Below, piece by piece: positions 1 to 6,629 of a stretch of DNA of 8,023 bases (position 1 is the stretch's first letter; every line of letters begins with the position of its first letter). Position numbers and translations under genes: made by a program. Source of the DNA: Vicinamibacteria bacterium (lineage in GTDB: Bacteria > Acidobacteriota > Vicinamibacteria > Fen-336 > JAGNNV01); assembly GCA_016650185.1 (NCBI GenBank), contig JAENWE010000288.1:1-8023 (forward strand), written 5' to 3'. The notes beneath the pieces are model-generated. The model was given only the letters and a program-made list of their open reading frames with translations, was not told where the DNA came from and made no database searches.

Positions 1-620
1 GAGGCCACGAGCAGACTGGCGATGATGCCCATGGTCTTCTGCGCATCGTTGCCGCCGTGGTTGAGCGAGAAGAAGGCGGCGGAGAGAAGCTGCAGTCGCC
101 GGAAGAGAGTGTCAAGCGTGTACGGATGCCACTTTCGAAACGGCCAGGTGACCGCCAACATCAAGGAGAAGCTGATCACCGCTCCTATGACGGGGGAGAG
201 CACGATGAAGACAAGTGTCTTCGTCCAGCCCGCCGGAATGATGGCGATGAAGCCGCCTTTCGCCACCGCCGCTCCCGCATACCCTCCGATCAGCGCATGC
301 GAGGACGACACCGGAATTCCGTAGTACCAGGTGATCAGGTTCCAGAAGATCGCGCCGACAAGCCCGGCGAGGATGACGTCCGGGGTCACGATGTTGACGT
401 CGATCATGCCCTTGCCCAGAGTCTTGGCCACCCCGAGCCCGAAGACGAAAAGAGCCATGAAGTTGAAGAAGGCAGCCCACAGCACCGCGGCCTGGGGTGA
501 CATCACGCGCGTGGAGACTACGGTAGCGATCGAGTTCGCCGCGTCGTGAAAGCCATTCAAAAAATCGAAGAACAGGGCCATCAGGATGATGAACCCGACG
601 AAGGAAAAGACGATATCCAT
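1..620 (-). CDS. pit: PiT-family inorganic phosphate transporter, 3' part missing
   Basis: This is an inner-membrane permease that takes up inorganic phosphate, generally as a neutral metal-phosphate complex driven by the proton or sodium gradient. The visible 206 residues are the N-terminal part, and the gene runs off the left edge. Sequence seen: ATG at 620 to 618; the PiT signature GFHDAANSIATVV at residues 23-35; a GIPVSSSHALIG loop at 101-112; and the second copy of the signature, SLNHGGNDAQKTMG, at 185-198. The paired NxxD-type motifs are typical of the inverted duplication in this family. Hydrophobic segments lie at about residues 3-20, 44-65, 82-98, 108-130 and 135-158. Members of this short PiT class have roughly 330 residues, so about 120 are outside. 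It lies 40 bases downstream of the DUF47 gene on the same strand and is probably cotranscribed with it. A GAGG stands about 12 bases before the ATG. A sulfate permease of the same superfamily is less likely given the phosphate-type partner. Confidence 0.93.
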   Translation of the reverse strand, partial: MDIVFSFVGFIILMALFFDFLNGFHDAANSIATVVSTRVMSPQAAVLWAAFFNFMALFVFGLGVAKTLGKGMIDVNIVTPDVILAGLVGAIFWNLITWYYGIPVSSSHALIGGYAGAAVAKGGFIAIIPAGWTKTLVFIVLSPVIGAVISFSLMLAVTWPFRKWHPYTLDTLFRRLQLLSAAFFSLNHGGNDAQKTMGIIASLLVA

Positions 621-660
621 GATCTTGTTTGTCCTCGGCCTCTTTAAGGGGAAGCGAGGC

Positions 661-1308
661 TTAGGCGTTCTTGATCACGACGTTGCCGATGGCGTCGGTG
701 TAGTCCTTGCAAGCGTCGCAGGCGCTCTCCAGTCCTTCGTAGACTTCCCTCCATTTCATGATCTCGATGGGATTTCCGCCGGTCTTGAAGAGTTCGCCGA
801 TCACGCTCGTGTACAGGGTGTCCGCCTGATTCTCGAGTTCAGAGACGCGCACGGTACCGGCCTGAATCTTCTGCTCGTCCGCCAGATTCCAGATGAGGGA
901 GGTGATCCGGTCGATCTCATCCGCCATCTCCTTCAGGACAAATGCGAACTGACGGAGCGCCGCGGGCGACTCGCTCAACTCGAAGACCACAAACAACTGA
1001 GCCACGCTCTCGATGTAGTCGAGGATATCGTCGAGGTGGGTGGCGATTTCACGGATGTCGTCCCGATCGAACGGGGTGATGAAGGTCGAGTTGAGGGCGA
1101 GGAAGATCTGCTTCGTAATCGCATCTCCCTCGTGTTCGATGGCTTTCAATTCCACCGCGCGAACCCGCCGATCCTCAAGAGACGAACTCGTGGCTATGGT
1201 CTCGAAGACCCGGACGGCCTTGACGAGGTTCTTCGTGTCCTCCGCCAGTAGTTCGCGAAAGCGCTCCTCCTTGGGCATTAGCAGTCGAACAAAAGAGTCG
1301 AATTTCAC
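661..1308 (-). CDS. DUF47 family PhoU-like protein, PiT partner
   Basis: This is a cytoplasmic, all-helical protein of 215 residues related to PhoU and to the TIGR00153/DUF47 proteins encoded next to PiT permeases. Such proteins are thought to modulate phosphate transport; the mechanism is poorly known. The start is a GTG at 1308-1306, chosen because CGAGGT lies six bases upstream and because the product then begins VKFDSFVRLLMPKEERF, the usual family N-terminus and length. Upstream in-frame codons to 1428 would add low-quality, basic sequence. Seen in the protein: IEHEGDAI at residues 58-65, PFDRDDI at 79-85 followed by HLDDILDYIE at 91-100, and ELENQADTLY at 157-166. These acidic patterns resemble the E/D-xxx-D metal sites of PhoU bundles. 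The gene is followed after 40 bases by the PiT permease, so the two are probably one operon. Confidence 0.92.
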   Translation of the reverse strand: MKFDSFVRLLMPKEERFRELLAEDTKNLVKAVRVFETIATSSSLEDRRVRAVELKAIEHEGDAITKQIFLALNSTFITPFDRDDIREIATHLDDILDYIESVAQLFVVFELSESPAALRQFAFVLKEMADEIDRITSLIWNLADEQKIQAGTVRVSELENQADTLYTSVIGELFKTGGNPIEIMKWREVYEGLESACDACKDYTDAIGNVVIKNA

Positions 1309-1314
1309 TTGTGA

Positions 1315-1320
1315 ACCTCG
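1315..1320 (-). promoter_or_regulatory. Shine-Dalgarno site deciding the GTG start of the DUF47 gene
   Basis: On the minus strand CGAGGT lies six bases before GTG at 1308. No comparable site precedes the internal ATG of MPKEERF or the far upstream in-frame ATG, so this site favours the GTG start. Confidence 0.75.
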
Positions 1321-1335
1321 GTATGAGCGGAGGGA

Positions 1336-1378
1336 TTTTCGGCCCCCCAGGTTTTCGGAGCCCGGGCGGCTTTTTCGG
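1336..1378. repeat. Three TTTTCGG direct repeats upstream of the DUF47 gene
   Basis: TTTTCGG occurs at 1336-1342, 1352-1358 and 1372-1378; the last two extend to TTTTCGGAG. The start-to-start spacings are 16 and 20 bases, so they are not perfectly phased with the helix. They lie 28 to 70 bases before the GTG start of the phosphate gene pair, where an operator could sit. Function is unknown; chance occurrence is possible. Confidence 0.35.
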
Positions 1379-1543
1379 AGACCTTTGACCTGCGAGCATA
1401 TCAGTGGAGTTTTGGACCTTTGTACCAACCCCTTGAGGCCGTCCGGGCAGGCGCACCTCGAACCAGGAGCGATTGGGCCCGAGATTTCGCTTGTGGTCGC
1501 ACCAGCGCCTCGCTAAGAGTCGAGGAACGTCGGAACAACTTTT

Positions 1544-1548
1544 GGAGG
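1544..1548 (+). promoter_or_regulatory. Shine-Dalgarno site deciding the receptor start
   Basis: GGAGG lies five bases before ATG 1554. This start is followed directly by a clean signal peptide, so it is preferred to the in-frame codon at 1473, which would bury the signal peptide behind 27 extra residues. Confidence 0.85.
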
Positions 1549-2156
1549 AAAGTATGCGGAGAAGCTTCTTGCGTGCATTCGGAATCTTCCTGGCCCTCAC
1601 GGCCTCGACTGCGTTGGCCCAGAGCCAGATCACGACTGGTGTGATTCAGGGCACCGTCGTCGATCCTCAGGGGGCCCTCGTGCAGGGCGCCAACATTGAG
1701 GCAACCAGCGTCGACACGAACCAGACCCGCGCCCTCGCCACCGGGGCCGATGGCCGCTTCGTCTTTTTGCAGTTGACCTCCGGCCGCTATGTCTTGTCCG
1801 TGAAGAAAGCGGGATTCGCCACCGTGGTTCAGGAGAACCTGGTTCTGACCGTCGGCCAGGCCATCAACCTCAATCTCAAACTGAAGGTCTCCTCGATCGA
1901 CGAGACCGTGACCGTCACCGCCACTTCGACCGTGGACACCTCACGCACGGAAAAGAGCACGACCCTGAATGAAACGACCATCAGCACCACCCCGGTTCTG
2001 GGTCGCAAGTTCGAAGACCTGCTGACCCTCACCCCCGGAGTGAGCGTGGTGCAGGGGCCCGACGGGGACGAGATCACGTTTGCCGGCCAACGAGGCGTCT
2101 TCAACAACATCAGCCTTGACGGTGGTGACTACAACAACGGCTTCTTCGGCGAGCAG

Positions 2157-2164
2157 ATGGGCAG
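2157..2164 (+). other. First frame lesion of the receptor (-1 nt)
   Basis: The upstream frame reads GEQM, ending with ATG 2157-2159. The family sequence resumes as QRAAVDITLEAIKEF from CAG 2162, one frame back. Adding one base to the GGG run at 2159-2161 restores a continuous M-G-Q-R reading. There is no X-XXY-YYZ slippery heptamer, so programmed frameshifting is unlikely. Confidence 0.8.
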
Positions 2165-3382
2165 CGAGCGGCGGTCGATATCACTCTCGAGGCCATCAAG
2201 GAGTTTCAGGTGGTGGCGAGCGGCGCCAATGCCGAGTTCGGGCGCACCGCGGGCGGGGTCATCAACGTCATCACCAAGTCCGGGACGAACGACATCAAGG
2301 GAAGCCTTTTTCACTTCCAGCGGCTCGAAGGCCTGACCTCGAACACTTCGGATGGCAAGCCCCTGAAGGACTTCCATCGCGAGCAGTTCGGCGGAACCAT
2401 CGGCGGCCCGATCGTCAAGGACAAGGCCTTCTTCTTCCTGGCCCTCGAAGGGATCCGGGAGAACTTTCAGCGCCCAAATCTCTCCGAAGCCATCGGCGCT
2501 CCCTGCTCGGTGAGCGCGCCCACCATCGGCGCCAACGAATCGCTGATTGCCTCGAGCCCTGACTGCCAGCGCCTGGCCCTGCTGAGCTTCATGCAAACCA
2601 CCCGAAACGAGAACGAAGGCCGGCCGGTGGATCACAAGATCAACAACAATGCCGTGCTGGCCAAACTCGATTGGGCGCTCAACTCCCGAAACAATCTGGC
2701 CGTCTCCTTCAACTTCAACCGCTCGCGGAACGAGAACCAGACCTTCGACGTGTCGACGTATGGCAACTCCGCGAACGGCACCGAAGGCGCCTCCAAGATC
2801 AGCGTGGCGAATCTCAACCTCTTCACCACCGTCTCGTCGACCAAGCTGAATGAGTTTCATCTCACGTTCTCCCGGGAGGACCGGCCGCGCGCGACCAACG
2901 CCTCGAATATCCCGGCCGACACCGGGATGGGCTTCGGCCCGACCTTCCGTTTCGGGAACCCCTTCTTCCTGGCCCCCACCGTGGACGAGTTGATCAAGCG
3001 GTTTCAGATCAAGGACAACTTCTCCATTGTGAGCGGGAAACACACCATCAAGGTGGGAGCAGAATGGCTCCATACCAATAACTCACAGGTGTTCCGAGAG
3101 TTCTTCAAGGGCCGGTACCTCTTCGACAGCGTGACCGGCTTCTTGCGCTACGCGTCCCCGGCCGCGCCGGGCGGCTTCGGGCCCAACGCTCTCTCCTGCT
3201 CCAACGGAAGCTACGTCACCTATCCGACGCCCTGCCCCTCGGGATCTTCCACCACTGGCGGCCCGCTGCTGTTCTATCTCCAGAGCAGCGACAACCAGGG
3301 GATTGCTGCGGACTCGGCCGGCGCCTCCGACATCAACAACGAAGAGCTATCCGCCTTTGTGCAGGACAAGTGGCAGGCGACC

Positions 3383-3391
3383 CCGAACTGA
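3383..3391 (+). other. Second frame lesion of the receptor (-1 nt) with resulting stop
   Basis: The frame reads ACC CCG AAC TGA, giving TPN and then stop. Reading CTG ACG GTG from 3388 continues with LTVSYGIRWDAEY, a standard barrel segment. Adding one C after 3388 (AAC CTG) restores continuity, so loss of a single C explains the break. Confidence 0.8.
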
Positions 3392-3600
3392 CGGTGAGCT
3401 ATGGCATCCGGTGGGACGCCGAGTACATGCCCGAAACCGTGGATCCGAAGACCACCGCTTTCGCGTCACTGTTGAACGATCCCCGGTTCCCATCGGATGG
3501 CACCATTCCGGACCAGACCATGCAGTTTCAGCCCCGGCTGGGCCTCGCCTGGGACGCCAAGGGTGACGGCAAGTCGGTGATTCGAGGCAGCGCCTCCGTC

Positions 3601-3658
3601 CAAACGCCCTATTGTGGGAATCAAGCTGCTGGTGCTAGAAATAGGCTTGGGCAGCAGA
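3601..3658 (+). other. Junction and leader before the metal locus
   Basis: Receptor-like sequence ends at GSASV (codons to 3600) and the bases after it match nothing I recognise. The stretch must hold the 5' leader, and perhaps the promoter, of the metal locus. The only candidate is weak: TTGTGG at 3612-3617 and TAGAAA at 3636-3641, spaced 18. A six-base inverted repeat, CTGCTG at 3626-3631 and CAGCAG at 3652-3657, brackets the -10-like element. No insertion-sequence end or target duplication is evident. Confidence 0.35.
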
Positions 3659-3982
3659 ATGAAACGATCATCGCGCGAAGTGAGTCAGGGCTTCCTGGCC
3701 GTAGCCCTGCTGACCGCGTTGATCGGTGTGTGTCCCTGCATTCCCGGGGGCGCTTCCGAGATGGATTGCTGTCTCCCTGGGAGTCTCGCCATGTCCGCGA
3801 TGTGTTGTCCCGGCGCCGGGACGCCCACGGAGGCCGCAGCTTCCGCGGTTTCGCCTGGCACGGCGGCGGTGGACGCGGCGAGCTTCTGGTCCCTCATCGA
3901 GCCAGGGTTTGCGAGTCCCCCGCTTTCGTCCCAGAACTCGTTCGTGCCCCCAGTCGCCGCGCGCAGCATCCTCAGGATCTGA
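3659..3982 (+). CDS. Small exported Cys-rich protein, possible metal binder
   Basis: I do not recognise a named family. The 107-residue product begins MKRSSREVSQ, has a hydrophobic segment at residues 11-24 that looks like a signal peptide or anchor, then CPC at 25-27, MDCC at 35-38 and MCC at 48-50. An Ala/Ser/Pro-rich tail without Cys follows. All six Cys are within 26 residues, with three Met between or beside them, which is a plausible soft-metal site. There is no canonical lipobox because Val precedes the first Cys. It lies 64 bases before the outer membrane factor gene on the same strand. Small Cys- or Met-rich exported proteins are often encoded with copper or heavy-metal efflux systems, so a periplasmic metal-binding or sensing role is inferred from context only. 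The ribosome site is weak; an in-frame GTG at 3614 is an alternative start. The third-frame open reading across this region is probably a shadow. Confidence 0.62.
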   Translation: MKRSSREVSQGFLAVALLTALIGVCPCIPGGASEMDCCLPGSLAMSAMCCPGAGTPTEAAASAVSPGTAAVDAASFWSLIEPGFASPPLSSQNSFVPPVAARSILRI

Positions 3983-3995
3983 CCTTCATGAAGCC

Positions 3996-4018
3996 GGCGC
4001 GCCTGATCGAGGCGCGTC
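3996..4018 (+). terminator. GC-rich hairpin between the Cys-rich gene and the TolC-family gene
   Basis: CGCGCCT at 3998-4004 and AGGCGCG at 4010-4016 form a perfect seven-base stem with a five-base loop, extendable outward by one G-T and one G-C pair. It is followed by a pyrimidine tract TCTTTCCTTCTTCTTC rather than a clean T run. It could be a partial terminator or attenuator that lowers expression of the pump genes relative to the small protein, or an mRNA-stabilising structure. No experimental analogue is known to me for this site. Confidence 0.45.
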
Positions 4019-4034
4019 TTTCCTTCTTCTTCGT

Positions 4035-4040
4035 GGAGGT
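4035..4040 (+). promoter_or_regulatory. Shine-Dalgarno site of the TolC-family gene
   Basis: GGAGGT stands six bases before ATG 4047 and selects this start over any in-frame codon further upstream, back to 3726, where the frame overlaps the Cys-rich gene. Confidence 0.85.
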
Positions 4041-4046
4041 TCGTCG

Positions 4047-5348
4047 ATGTCCCTTTCCCTGTTTCGCGGCCGCTTTCCTGCCGGCCCATCATTCGCCGCT
4101 GTGGCCCTGCTTCTCGGCGCCGGGCCCCTGGCCCGATCGCAGGACATTTTCCCCCTCGCTCAGAACCAGGCTGTTCGCGGTCTAGTTGAGGAGGCCCTGG
4201 AGCGCAATCCCGACATCCGGGCGTCGCGCGAACGGACCCTGGCCGCGATGGCGCGCATCGATCACGCGGCCGCGCTTTCTGATCCCGTGGTCTCCGTGGG
4301 CTACGAAAAGGGGGACGCCTGGCTTCCCGGCGGCGGCGCCGACACCGGCCCCCGCGTCGCGGTGTCCCAGGAGCTTCCTTACGCGGGTAAGCGAGGGCTC
4401 CGGCGCGACCTCAGCACCCGCGAGGCCGACCTTACGCGTCACGAGAGCGGGAGCGTCGCCCTGGGTGTCATCTACGCCACGCGCAAAGCGGTCGCCGACC
4501 TTCTTTTGGCCCGCGAGAACATCGCCATCATCCAGGATCAGCGAAGCGCCACCGCGGACATCGAGGAACTGACCCGCTCCCGCTACGCGGCCGGCCTCGC
4601 CGGTCAGCTCGACGTCCTGCGCGCCCAGGCGGAGGTCGCGCGCTTCGACCAGATGCGCACTCATGAAGAAGGCCTGGTGGCCTCGGCCATCGCCGAGATC
4701 AACCGTCTCCGCGGCCAACCCGGGGGGACGCAGGTCGATCTGGACCTGCGCCTCACCGACCTCATGGCGCGGCCGCTGGATCTGCCATCGCTCGCGCCCC
4801 TGCTGACCCGCGCGCATGGCGAGACTCCCGAGGTCCGCGCGGCCACCACGATGGTCGAGCGGGACCGGCTCGTGGTCGACATCGCGCGGCGCAACCTGAA
4901 ACCGGATTTCGTGGTGTCGAGTGCTTATGCCTTCCGGGGATCCTTGCCCGATCGCTTCATGCTGGAGGTGGGAGTCATCCTGCCCGCGTACCGCAAGAGT
5001 AAGCAGAGACTCGCGATCGCGCAGGCAGAGGCCGAACTTCGCTCGAGCCAGGCCTCTCAGGAGGCCATGGTCCTCCGGGCGCGCGCGGCGGTGGAAAAGG
5101 CCTACGCCGACTACCGGGCTGCCGTCCTGGAGGCCCGCACCATCGAACACGAAGTGCTGGTGATCGACGCCCTCGCCGTCGAGTCGGCGCTCGCCGGATT
5201 CCGCTCCGGCCAGACCCCTTTCATCTCCGTTTTAGAAGCCCACCGCGTTCTCTACGAGGACCGCCGACAGCACGCGGAACTCCTCTTTCACATTCTCTGG
5301 CATTCAGCGCTGCTCGACGCGTTCGGCATGGAAAGGCAGTCGTCATGA
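4047..5348 (+). CDS. TolC-family outer membrane factor of metal efflux pump
   Basis: This protein of 433 residues should form the trimeric outer-membrane channel and periplasmic tunnel through which the RND pump expels its metal substrate. It begins with a hydrophobic segment (about residues 15-30) that resembles a signal peptide. There is no Cys lipobox, unlike the E. coli lipoprotein CusC. The two OEP repeats are visible. In the first half, VSQELPYAGKRGLR at 106-119 (compare the family QEIPFPGKR pattern) is followed by long helices and RYAAGLAGQLDVLRAQAEVAR at 179-199. In the second half, FMLEVGVILPAYRKSKQ at 304-320 is followed by helices and FRSGQTPFISVLEAHR at 385-400. The length is normal for the metal-efflux branch. 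The last codons overlap the adaptor start (ATG 5345-5347 within ATGA), indicating translational coupling. The class is secure; metal specificity comes from the neighbours. Confidence 0.92.
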   Translation: MSLSLFRGRFPAGPSFAAVALLLGAGPLARSQDIFPLAQNQAVRGLVEEALERNPDIRASRERTLAAMARIDHAAALSDPVVSVGYEKGDAWLPGGGADTGPRVAVSQELPYAGKRGLRRDLSTREADLTRHESGSVALGVIYATRKAVADLLLARENIAIIQDQRSATADIEELTRSRYAAGLAGQLDVLRAQAEVARFDQMRTHEEGLVASAIAEINRLRGQPGGTQVDLDLRLTDLMARPLDLPSLAPLLTRAHGETPEVRAATTMVERDRLVVDIARRNLKPDFVVSSAYAFRGSLPDRFMLEVGVILPAYRKSKQRLAIAQAEAELRSSQASQEAMVLRARAAVEKAYADYRAAVLEARTIEHEVLVIDALAVESALAGFRSGQTPFISVLEAHRVLYEDRRQHAELLFHILWHSALLDAFGMERQSS

Positions 5349-6610
5349 AGAAACTCGCCCTCGTCGTCTCCGCTTTGGCGCTCGTTCTCGCCGGATACGT
5401 GGCCGGCGCCCGCCGCGCCGACGCCCCAGAAGGAGCGGCCACGAAGATGGACCGGAAGGTCGCCTTCTACCGCTCGCCCATGGATCCGAGCATCCATGCG
5501 GACCGTCCCACTCAGGATTCGATGGGCATGGACTTCATCCCGGTCTACCAGGACGAAGTCGAAGCCCCCGCATCCGACGTTCCCGGACGGGCCGTGGTGG
5601 TGATCCCGGCCGATCGCCGCCAGCTTCTCGGCGTGCGAAGCGAGGTCCTGACCAAGGCTCCCCTGTCGCGATCGATCCGCACCGTGGGGCGTATCGTCCC
5701 CGACGAGCGCCGGCTCCACCACGTCCATACGAGGTACGACGGCTTCGTCGAGCACGTCTACGTCGACTTCATCGGCAAGTTCGTGAACCGGGGAGACCGG
5801 CTGTTGTCCATCTACTCTCCCGAGCTTTTCGCGACCCAGGAGGAGTACCTTCTGGCCCTTCGTGGCGCGGGACGGCTGTCAGGGAATCAGAGCGACGCGG
5901 CCGTCAGGGGAAGGGCGCTCGTGGATGCGGTGAGGCAAAGGCTCCTGCTCTGGGACATCCGGCCGGCGGAGATTGAGAAGCTCGAGCGCGATGGTGTTCC
6001 GCGACGCGATCTCGACCTTTACTCCGACGTGAGCGGCTACGTGATCGCCAAGCAGGCGGAGCACGGGATGCGCGTCACCCCCGCGGATTCGCTCTTCGAC
6101 ATCGTCGACCTCTCTCACCTCTGGGTTCTCGCCGATGTGTACGAGGCCGATCTGTCCTCCATCCGCCTGGGCATGTCTGCGGTGATCGAAACGCCCTCCG
6201 CGCCGGGTCGCAAGCTGCGCGGCCAGGTGACCTTCATCAGCCCCACGGTGGAGGCGTCGACTCGAACCACGAAGGTGCGCATCGAGATCGACAATCCCGG
6301 CGGGCTCCTCAAGCCGGACATGTTCGCCGACGTCTCCCTCCACGTCGATCTCGGCTCCGTGATCGTGGTGCCGCAAGATGCCGTCATCGACGCGGGCGAT
6401 CGGAAACTGGCCTTCGTCGATATCGGGGAGGGTCGCTATGAGCCGCGCGAGTTGACCCTCGGGGCCAAAGCGACTTCCGGGTACGTGGTGATCTCGGGCC
6501 TGTCCGAAGGCGAGAGAGTGGTGGTGGCCGCGAACTTCCTGATCGACTCCGAGTCGAGCCTGCGCGCGGCGGTCCAGGCTATGAAGGCGCCGTCGAGCCC
6601 TCCGCTCTAG
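5345..6610 (+). CDS. cusB: CusB-like periplasmic adaptor with N-terminal metal-binding segment
   Basis: This is the membrane-fusion protein of 421 residues that links the RND pump to the outer channel and, in CusB, passes metal to the pump. Residues 5-22 form a hydrophobic signal or anchor without a lipobox. Residues 41-68 form a heavy-metal-binding segment of the form FYRSPMDP...DSMGMDFIPVY. Its Met46, Met60 and Met62 line up with the Met-rich start of E. coli CusB, and it has no Cys. Next come a beta-barrel/lipoyl start (VGRIVPDERRLHHVHTRYDG, about 114-133), the lipoyl half-motif GKFVNRGDRLLSIYSPEL (144-161), a helical hairpin with an Asn/Ser insert, the second lipoyl half (GYVIAKQAEHGMRV, 231-244), a barrel with FISPTVEASTRTTKVRIEI (297-315), and a membrane-proximal domain ending in GLSEGERVVVAANFLIDSESSL (about 385-406). 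The start overlaps the upstream stop by ATGA, and the pump follows 19 bases after the stop. Confidence 0.93.
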   Translation: MKKLALVVSALALVLAGYVAGARRADAPEGAATKMDRKVAFYRSPMDPSIHADRPTQDSMGMDFIPVYQDEVEAPASDVPGRAVVVIPADRRQLLGVRSEVLTKAPLSRSIRTVGRIVPDERRLHHVHTRYDGFVEHVYVDFIGKFVNRGDRLLSIYSPELFATQEEYLLALRGAGRLSGNQSDAAVRGRALVDAVRQRLLLWDIRPAEIEKLERDGVPRRDLDLYSDVSGYVIAKQAEHGMRVTPADSLFDIVDLSHLWVLADVYEADLSSIRLGMSAVIETPSAPGRKLRGQVTFISPTVEASTRTTKVRIEIDNPGGLLKPDMFADVSLHVDLGSVIVVPQDAVIDAGDRKLAFVDIGEGRYEPRELTLGAKATSGYVVISGLSEGERVVVAANFLIDSESSLRAAVQAMKAPSSPPL

Positions 6611-6618
6611 GGGATCAC

Positions 6619-6622
6619 GGAG
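6619..6622 (+). promoter_or_regulatory. Shine-Dalgarno site of the RND pump gene
   Basis: GGAG seven bases before ATG 6630, in the 19-base gap after the adaptor stop. It fits ordinary operon translation without its own promoter. Confidence 0.7.
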
Positions 6623-6629
6623 AAACGCC

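Larger units (their letters stand above)
1309..1553. other. Divergent intergenic region
   Basis: This 245-base stretch separates the leftward phosphate genes from the rightward receptor remnant and must hold the promoters of both. It has a run of six C at 1343-1348, three TTTTCGG copies, and an 8-base direct repeat GACCTTTG at 1380-1387 and 1415-1422 (35 bases apart). I found no convincing -35/-10 pair on either strand and no match to the 7-base direct-repeat pattern of an enterobacterial Pho box. Open frames crossing it look like artefacts of high GC. Confidence 0.6.
1554..3600 (+). pseudogene. Oar-like TonB-dependent receptor, two frameshifts and C-terminal truncation
   Basis: The intact family forms outer-membrane beta-barrels that import large or chelated substrates using TonB energy. 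The substrate cannot be read from the sequence. Segment 1 (ATG 1554 to about 2160, 202 residues) has a signal peptide ending ALA before QSQ at residue 23, a carboxypeptidase-regulatory-like domain at about 27-112, and the start of the plug (RKFEDLLTLTPGV at 151-163, ISLDGGDYNNGFFGEQ at 186-201). Segment 2, one frame back, runs from about 2162 to 3388, with DITLEAIKEFQVV, EFGRTAGGVINVITKSGTN and the first barrel strands, ending EELSAFVQDKWQATPN before TGA 3389-3391. Segment 3, another frame back, runs from 3388 to 3600 (LTVSYGIRWDAEYM, QFQPRLGLAWD, VIRGSASV). Joining them gives a seamless family-like protein of about 683 residues; relatives are usually over 1000. The homology stops at about 3600, so the rest of the barrel is missing. 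No functional receptor is expected unless the lesions are sequencing errors. Confidence 0.85.

Noticed and set aside
586..1251. Plus-strand open frame of 221 codons opposite the DUF47 gene
   Set aside because: The minus-strand frame has all the DUF47 features and a good start, so this is a shadow.
2150..2170. Programmed -1 frameshift in the receptor
   Set aside because: There is no slippery heptamer at the join, no known recoding in this family, and a second unrelated lesion and a truncation follow.
2129..3073. Minus-strand open frame of 314 codons opposite the receptor
   Set aside because: Antisense shadow of the receptor barrel. The receptor sense frame carries the family motifs; this one does not.
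3590..3660. Insertion-sequence end at the truncation point
   Set aside because: No transposase, terminal inverted repeat or target duplication is visible; only a six-base inverted repeat, which is not informative.
3370..4185. Long plus-strand frame running from the receptor remnant to the TolC-family gene
   Set aside because: Only its first 71 or so codons match the receptor. After 3600 it reads Arg/Ser/Pro-rich sequence and overlaps the Cys-rich gene and the TolC start in another frame.
4182..5150. Minus-strand open frame of 322 codons opposite the TolC-family gene
   Set aside because: Antisense to a well-supported gene, with low-complexity Arg/Gly/Asp-rich content and no ribosome site that I can see.
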